This document shows, in pieces, positions 5,280 through 8,959 of a DNA stretch of 8,959 nt. Source of the DNA: JAAYUK01 sp035319145 (GTDB taxonomy: Bacteria; Nitrospirota; Thermodesulfovibrionia; Thermodesulfovibrionales; Dissulfurispiraceae); assembly GCA_035319145.1 (NCBI GenBank), contig DATHDH010000188.1:1-8959 (forward strand), written 5' to 3'. A model generated the notes under the pieces. It saw only the letters and a program-made list of their open reading frames with translations. It was not told the DNA's origin and made no database searches. The position numbers and the translations under genes were made by a program. Every line of letters starts with the position of its first letter. Positions within the stretch are counted from its first letter, which is position 1.

Positions 5280-7997
5280 TCAGGATAATTTCTCTGCCTT
5301 TGGCGCTCTGGTTTCTGCCGTGCTGATTTTCACTGCGCAGACCTTGAATTCCGGCGTCTTAGTGACCGGATCGCACGAATCGCTCGTTAGGATGTTTGCG
5401 GCTGCCTCCCGATAGTGCATCGGCAGAAAGACGACGGATGGAGTAACCGATCTATTGATGAGCGCACCGACAGTGATCGACCCGCGACGGGACGTGATTC
5501 TGAGAATATCGCCAGTATGAATACCCATTAGCTCCGCATCCTCAGGGTTCATCTCTATATAAGGACGCCCGGCGTGGAGTTCAATGGGGTGCACTCTCCG
5601 CGTCATGCTGCCGCCATGATGATGAAACAGGTTCCGGCCTGTCGTTAAGAGAAACGGAAAATCAGGATCAACCTGTTCGGCCGCAGGGCGATACTCGACC
5701 GGCGTAAAGACAGCATGCCCCTTCCTGAAGCCTTTAGCATGCCTCACCTTAATCCCGGGATGAGACTCGTCGAGACAGGGCCAGTGAAGGCCTCCTTTCT
5801 CGAGTCTCTGATATGAAATGCCCGACATTGCTTCCCAAAGCGCAGCGAATTCCTGCAGCGCCTCGGAGGGCGTGGTAAACCCAAGCTTCGAACCCATAGC
5901 CGTCGTCAGGTCAAGGAGAATCGACAGATCGTCCCTTGCCTTGCCGGGCGGCTCGACGGCCTTTCTGACCCTTTGGACCTTGCGCTCCGTATTCGTGAAG
6001 GTTCCGTCTTTTTCATAGCAGCATGCTGTCGGCAAAACCACATGGGCAAGTTCAGCCGTTTCGGTGAGAAAGATGTCCTGCACAACCAGGAATTCAAGGT
6101 TTTTCAGGGCAAGAAGCGTATGCGAAGCATTCGGATCCGTAAGGACAGGATTCTCTCCCATGATATAGAGCGCCTTCAGCACGCCGGATGCAGCAGCAGG
6201 AATCATTTCGGTCATTGTCATGCCCGGTGCCGCGGAAAGCCGTGTTTTCCACGACTGTTCAAACTTCTCTACATTATCTGGAATGCCGACTTTCTGGTAG
6301 CCAGGGAGTACATTCGGCAGGCAACCGGCGTCGCAAGCCCCCTGAACATTGTTCTGACCGCGAAGCGGGTTGATGCCGGTATGTGGACGTCCAATGTTGC
6401 CGGTCAGCAGGGCGAGATATGCCAAGGCGCGGACATTGTCGGTTCCCGATTGATGTTGCGTAATCCCCATCGCATAATAAATACCGGCCTTCCGTGATGA
6501 GCCATAGGCGCGCGCAGCAGCCCTTATATGCTCGGCGGGAACGCCGGTTATGCCGGCGACCGCTTCAGGCGCGTATGCCTTCAAAGAAGCCAGATACGAC
6601 TCGACACCGGTCGTCTGTTCCGCGATAAACTCTTTGTCGATAAGATCCTCTTCGACAATGACGTGCGCCAGGGCCTTCAGTAGAGCCACGTTCGTGCCAG
6701 GCCTGAGCCTCAGGTGAATATCGGCAAATCGCGCCATTGGTATCCGGCGCGGGTCAATAAGGATTATTTTCGCGCCGCGCCGCTTTGCCTCTATCATGCG
6801 ATTGGCGACGACCGGATGAGTTTCCTTCGTATTGGTTCCGACGAGCAACAAGACCTCGGACCCGCTTATTTCATCAATGCTGTTCGTCATCGATCCGGAA
6901 CCGAAAATTGACGCGAGGCCTGCGACGGTGGGCGCATGACAGAGCCGCGCACAATGGTCGACGTTGTTCGTGCCTATTATCGCTCGCATGAATTTCTGAA
7001 ATGCGTAATTCTCCTCATTGGTGCATCGTGCGGAAGAGATGCCACCGATAGCATCGGGTCCCGCTGCGGACCTGATTTGCTTCAGTTTGTTGGCGATAAC
7101 GGCAAGGGCTTCATCCCAGCTTGCCGGCGCGAGCTCTCCATTCCTGCGCACTAAAGGCACAGTCAGTCGGTCGTGGTGCTGCACAAAACTGTACCCGAAG
7201 CGCCCTTTAACGCAGAGGAGCCCATCATTCCAGGCATCATCAGGAACCGTCACCTTCACGATGCGGTTGCCTGCTACATGAATGTTCACCTCGCAGCCCA
7301 CTCCGCAATAGCCGCAGACTGTCTTGACCGGTCTGACGCCAAGAGTGCGGCCAGCCCGGTCCCATTGCTTACCGACAAGTGCTCCGGTGGGGCAGAACTG
7401 GACGCATTGCCCGCAGAACTCGCAGTCGAGATCGCGTTCAAACGGAGGGCATATCTTGGTCTTAAAACCGCGATAGGTGAAATTGATGGCGCCGACGCCC
7501 TGGATTTCGTCGCATGCCTTGACGCACCGCCCGCACGCGATGCACTTCTCCATATCGCGCTCGATAAACGGATTGGCATCGCGTTTTTCATACAACCTTC
7601 GTTCGCCTGGGTATGGATTGTCACGCAAGCCAAACTGATAGGCGAGGTCTTGGAGATCGCACGCGCCAGCCGCTTCGCAGACCATACAATCGTTCGGATG
7701 GTCAGAAAGGATCAGTTCGAGGACAGTTCTGCGAAGTGCCGAAATCTCTGAGGAATCGGTCGTTACGACCATGCCCCCCGACACCGGAGTAGTGCATGCG
7801 GTCACGGGTCGCGGCACGCCTTCAATCTGAACGATGCAGAGCCTGCACCCGCCGAATGGACTCAGTTGCGGATGATGGCACAGCGTCGGTATCGATATCC
7901 CGGCTTGTCGGGCCGCCTGCAGAACAGTCATGCCGCTTCCCGCGGTAACGGGCAAGCCGTCGATTGTCAGCGAAAAAGACTGTTCCTGTTTACTCAT
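5280..7997 (-). CDS. fdhA: Formate dehydrogenase catalytic (alpha) subunit, Cys type, NuoG-like N-terminus
   Basis: This cytosolic Mo/W-bis-MGD enzyme interconverts formate and CO2 and passes electrons to the NuoF-like partner. The 905 residues from ATG 7997 show, in order: a [2Fe-2S] domain (C40, C51, C54, C68); a His-Cys [4Fe-4S] site (H100, C104, C107, C113); a two-cluster ferredoxin domain (C152/155/158 with C202, and C192/195/198 with C162); and the molybdopterin domain with its own [4Fe-4S] site (C228, C231, C235, C262) and K264. The metal ligand is C353 followed by H354 in ARLCHAP, where many relatives carry selenocysteine. MGITQH at 510-515 and the C-terminal dinucleotide-binding domain are present. 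These motifs separate it from NuoG of complex I. The start overlaps the upstream stop as ATGA and has GGAG 5 nt ahead. Domain order and size resemble the Moorella-type NAD(P)-linked FdhA. Nothing indicates secretion. Confidence 0.95.
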   Translation of the reverse strand: MSKQEQSFSLTIDGLPVTAGSGMTVLQAARQAGISIPTLCHHPQLSPFGGCRLCIVQIEGVPRPVTACTTPVSGGMVVTTDSSEISALRRTVLELILSDHPNDCMVCEAAGACDLQDLAYQFGLRDNPYPGERRLYEKRDANPFIERDMEKCIACGRCVKACDEIQGVGAINFTYRGFKTKICPPFERDLDCEFCGQCVQFCPTGALVGKQWDRAGRTLGVRPVKTVCGYCGVGCEVNIHVAGNRIVKVTVPDDAWNDGLLCVKGRFGYSFVQHHDRLTVPLVRRNGELAPASWDEALAVIANKLKQIRSAAGPDAIGGISSARCTNEENYAFQKFMRAIIGTNNVDHCARLCHAPTVAGLASIFGSGSMTNSIDEISGSEVLLLVGTNTKETHPVVANRMIEAKRRGAKIILIDPRRIPMARFADIHLRLRPGTNVALLKALAHVIVEEDLIDKEFIAEQTTGVESYLASLKAYAPEAVAGITGVPAEHIRAAARAYGSSRKAGIYYAMGITQHQSGTDNVRALAYLALLTGNIGRPHTGINPLRGQNNVQGACDAGCLPNVLPGYQKVGIPDNVEKFEQSWKTRLSAAPGMTMTEMIPAAASGVLKALYIMGENPVLTDPNASHTLLALKNLEFLVVQDIFLTETAELAHVVLPTACCYEKDGTFTNTERKVQRVRKAVEPPGKARDDLSILLDLTTAMGSKLGFTTPSEALQEFAALWEAMSGISYQRLEKGGLHWPCLDESHPGIKVRHAKGFRKGHAVFTPVEYRPAAEQVDPDFPFLLTTGRNLFHHHGGSMTRRVHPIELHAGRPYIEMNPEDAELMGIHTGDILRITSRRGSITVGALINRSVTPSVVFLPMHYREAAANILTSDSCDPVTKTPEFKVCAVKISTAETRAPKAEKLS

Positions 7998-8959
7998 GCC
8001 TTCTCCACGGCGCCGAACTTGCACACGTCAAAGCAAGCCCCGCATTTGATGCAAAGTGAAGGATCGATCAAATGGACCTTCTTCTTTTCTCCGGTGACTG
8101 CTCCGGCCGGACATGCACGAAAACAGGCCCCGCAGCCTTTACATTTGTCCGCGAGAACCGAAAAGGCAAGGAGGGCTTTACAGACTTTCGCCGGGCATTT
8201 CTTGTCGCGGATATGCGCTTCGTATTCGTCGCGGAAATACTTGAGCGTACTGAGCACTGGGTTCGGCGCCGTCATGCCGAGTCCGCAGAGTGAAGTCCGG
8301 CGAATATCATTGCCGAGCTTAATCAGCGTGTCAAGGTCGCGTTGTTCTCCGTGCCCGCTCGTGATGCGTTCCATAATTTCCAGAAGGCGCTTGGTTCCGA
8401 TACGACAGGGCACGCACTTTCCGCATGATTCGTTTTGGGTAAACTGGAGGAAATACTTCGCCATGCTTACCATGCAATTGTCTTCGTCAAGTACGATCAT
8501 GCCGCCTGACCCGACAATCGATCCGGCCCTGCTGAGCGATTCATAATCCACGGGGAGATCGATCATCGATGCGGGAATGCACCCGCCTGACGGACCGCCT
8601 GTCTGTACGGCCTTCAGTTGCTTGCCGTGTTCGATGCCGCCGCCGATATCATAGATGATTTCGCGCAGCGATATGCCCATGGGAACTTCGATAAGACCGG
8701 TATTGCGCACCTTGCCCGTCAGCGAAAAGACCTTGGTCCCTTTTGACTTTTCCGTGCCGAACGCTGCAAACCAGTCAGCACCATTGCGGATAATCTGCGG
8801 AACGTTGGCGAGGGTTTCAACGTTATTTATCACGGTCGGCTTGCCCCATAGACCTCTGAAGACCGGGAACGGCGGCTTTGCCCTCGGCATGCCCCTCTCC
8901 CCTTCTATGGAGGCGATTAGTGCAGTCTCTTCGCCGCAGACAAATGCACCGGCGCCGAG
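7994..8959 (-). CDS. NuoF/HydB-like flavo-Fe-S subunit of formate dehydrogenase, 5' end missing
   Basis: The reading frame runs without a stop to the right edge; the internal ATG at 8890 is not the start. The visible 321 residues begin in the NADH/FMN-binding motif (GAGAFVCGEETALIASIEG), followed by KPPFPVFRGLWGKPTVINNVETL, typical of NuoF. The [4Fe-4S] N3-type site is CGKCVPC (179, 182, 185) with C225 in SLCGLG. A C-terminal extension adds a two-[4Fe-4S] ferredoxin domain (C273/276/279/283 and C303/306/309/313). Complex I NuoF lacks this extension, whereas HydB, HndC and FdhB-type subunits of soluble hydrogenases and formate dehydrogenases have it. It should oxidise or reduce NAD(P)H through FMN and exchange electrons with the catalytic subunit, and possibly with ferredoxin by flavin-based bifurcation. 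Its stop overlaps the catalytic gene start (ATGA). A NuoE-like gene may lie upstream, outside the window. Confidence 0.93.
   Translation of the reverse strand, partial: LGAGAFVCGEETALIASIEGERGMPRAKPPFPVFRGLWGKPTVINNVETLANVPQIIRNGADWFAAFGTEKSKGTKVFSLTGKVRNTGLIEVPMGISLREIIYDIGGGIEHGKQLKAVQTGGPSGGCIPASMIDLPVDYESLSRAGSIVGSGGMIVLDEDNCMVSMAKYFLQFTQNESCGKCVPCRIGTKRLLEIMERITSGHGEQRDLDTLIKLGNDIRRTSLCGLGMTAPNPVLSTLKYFRDEYEAHIRDKKCPAKVCKALLAFSVLADKCKGCGACFRACPAGAVTGEKKKVHLIDPSLCIKCGACFDVCKFGAVEKA

Noticed and set aside
5280..7997. Complex I subunit NuoG as an alternative to formate dehydrogenase
   Set aside because: The Cys-His active-site motif, MGITQH and the complete bis-MGD domain with its [4Fe-4S] site fit formate dehydrogenase, and the neighbour is fhs, not other nuo genes.
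7998..8024. Nine-residue N-terminal extension of the formate dehydrogenase (ATG 8024)
   Set aside because: ATG 7997 has a good GGAG at 5 nt and an ATGA overlap with the upstream stop, and it matches the normal start of the [2Fe-2S] domain.

Overview
The window looks like chromosomal DNA from an anaerobic bacterium of moderate G+C content that handles one-carbon units through formate. It carries a multi-cluster NAD(P)H-type formate dehydrogenase directly followed by formate-tetrahydrofolate ligase. This gene set is typical of Wood-Ljungdahl or reductive-glycine metabolism in acetogens, Desulfobacterota, Nitrospirota and relatives. The lineage cannot be fixed from sequence reading alone. A lipoprotein signal peptide and a c-di-GMP receptor fit a bacterium, probably diderm. 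There is no sign of a mobile element, CRISPR array, rRNA or tRNA.

Layout. From right to left on the minus strand: (1) positions 7994-8959 hold the 3' part of a NuoF/HydB-like flavo-iron-sulfur subunit whose N-terminus lies beyond the right edge. (2) Positions 5280-7997 hold the catalytic formate dehydrogenase subunit, overlapping the NuoF-like gene by 4 bp (ATGA). (3) After a 121-bp spacer, 3395-5158 encode formate-tetrahydrofolate ligase behind a strong ribosome binding site. Together the three genes would reduce CO2 to formate, or oxidise formate, with electrons exchanged at NAD(P)H and possibly ferredoxin, and would pass formate into the folate pool as 10-formyl-THF.

A lone plus-strand gene at 2863-3303 encodes a PilZ domain protein with an intact c-di-GMP motif and converges on the ligase gene. 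It is divergent from uvrA (2649-118, minus), the DNA damage recognition ATPase of nucleotide excision repair. This UvrA lacks roughly 95 residues in its N-terminal half compared with the usual protein. Five bases past the uvrA stop, a new minus-strand gene begins with a clear lipoprotein signal peptide and runs off the left edge.

The genes are mostly familiar families. The points most worth a second look are the internally shortened UvrA, the partial lipoprotein coupled to uvrA, a promoter with an overlapping dyad in front of the PilZ gene that argues for a later start, and the FDH-FTHFS gene cluster with its Cys-type active site. I did not see an undescribed system.
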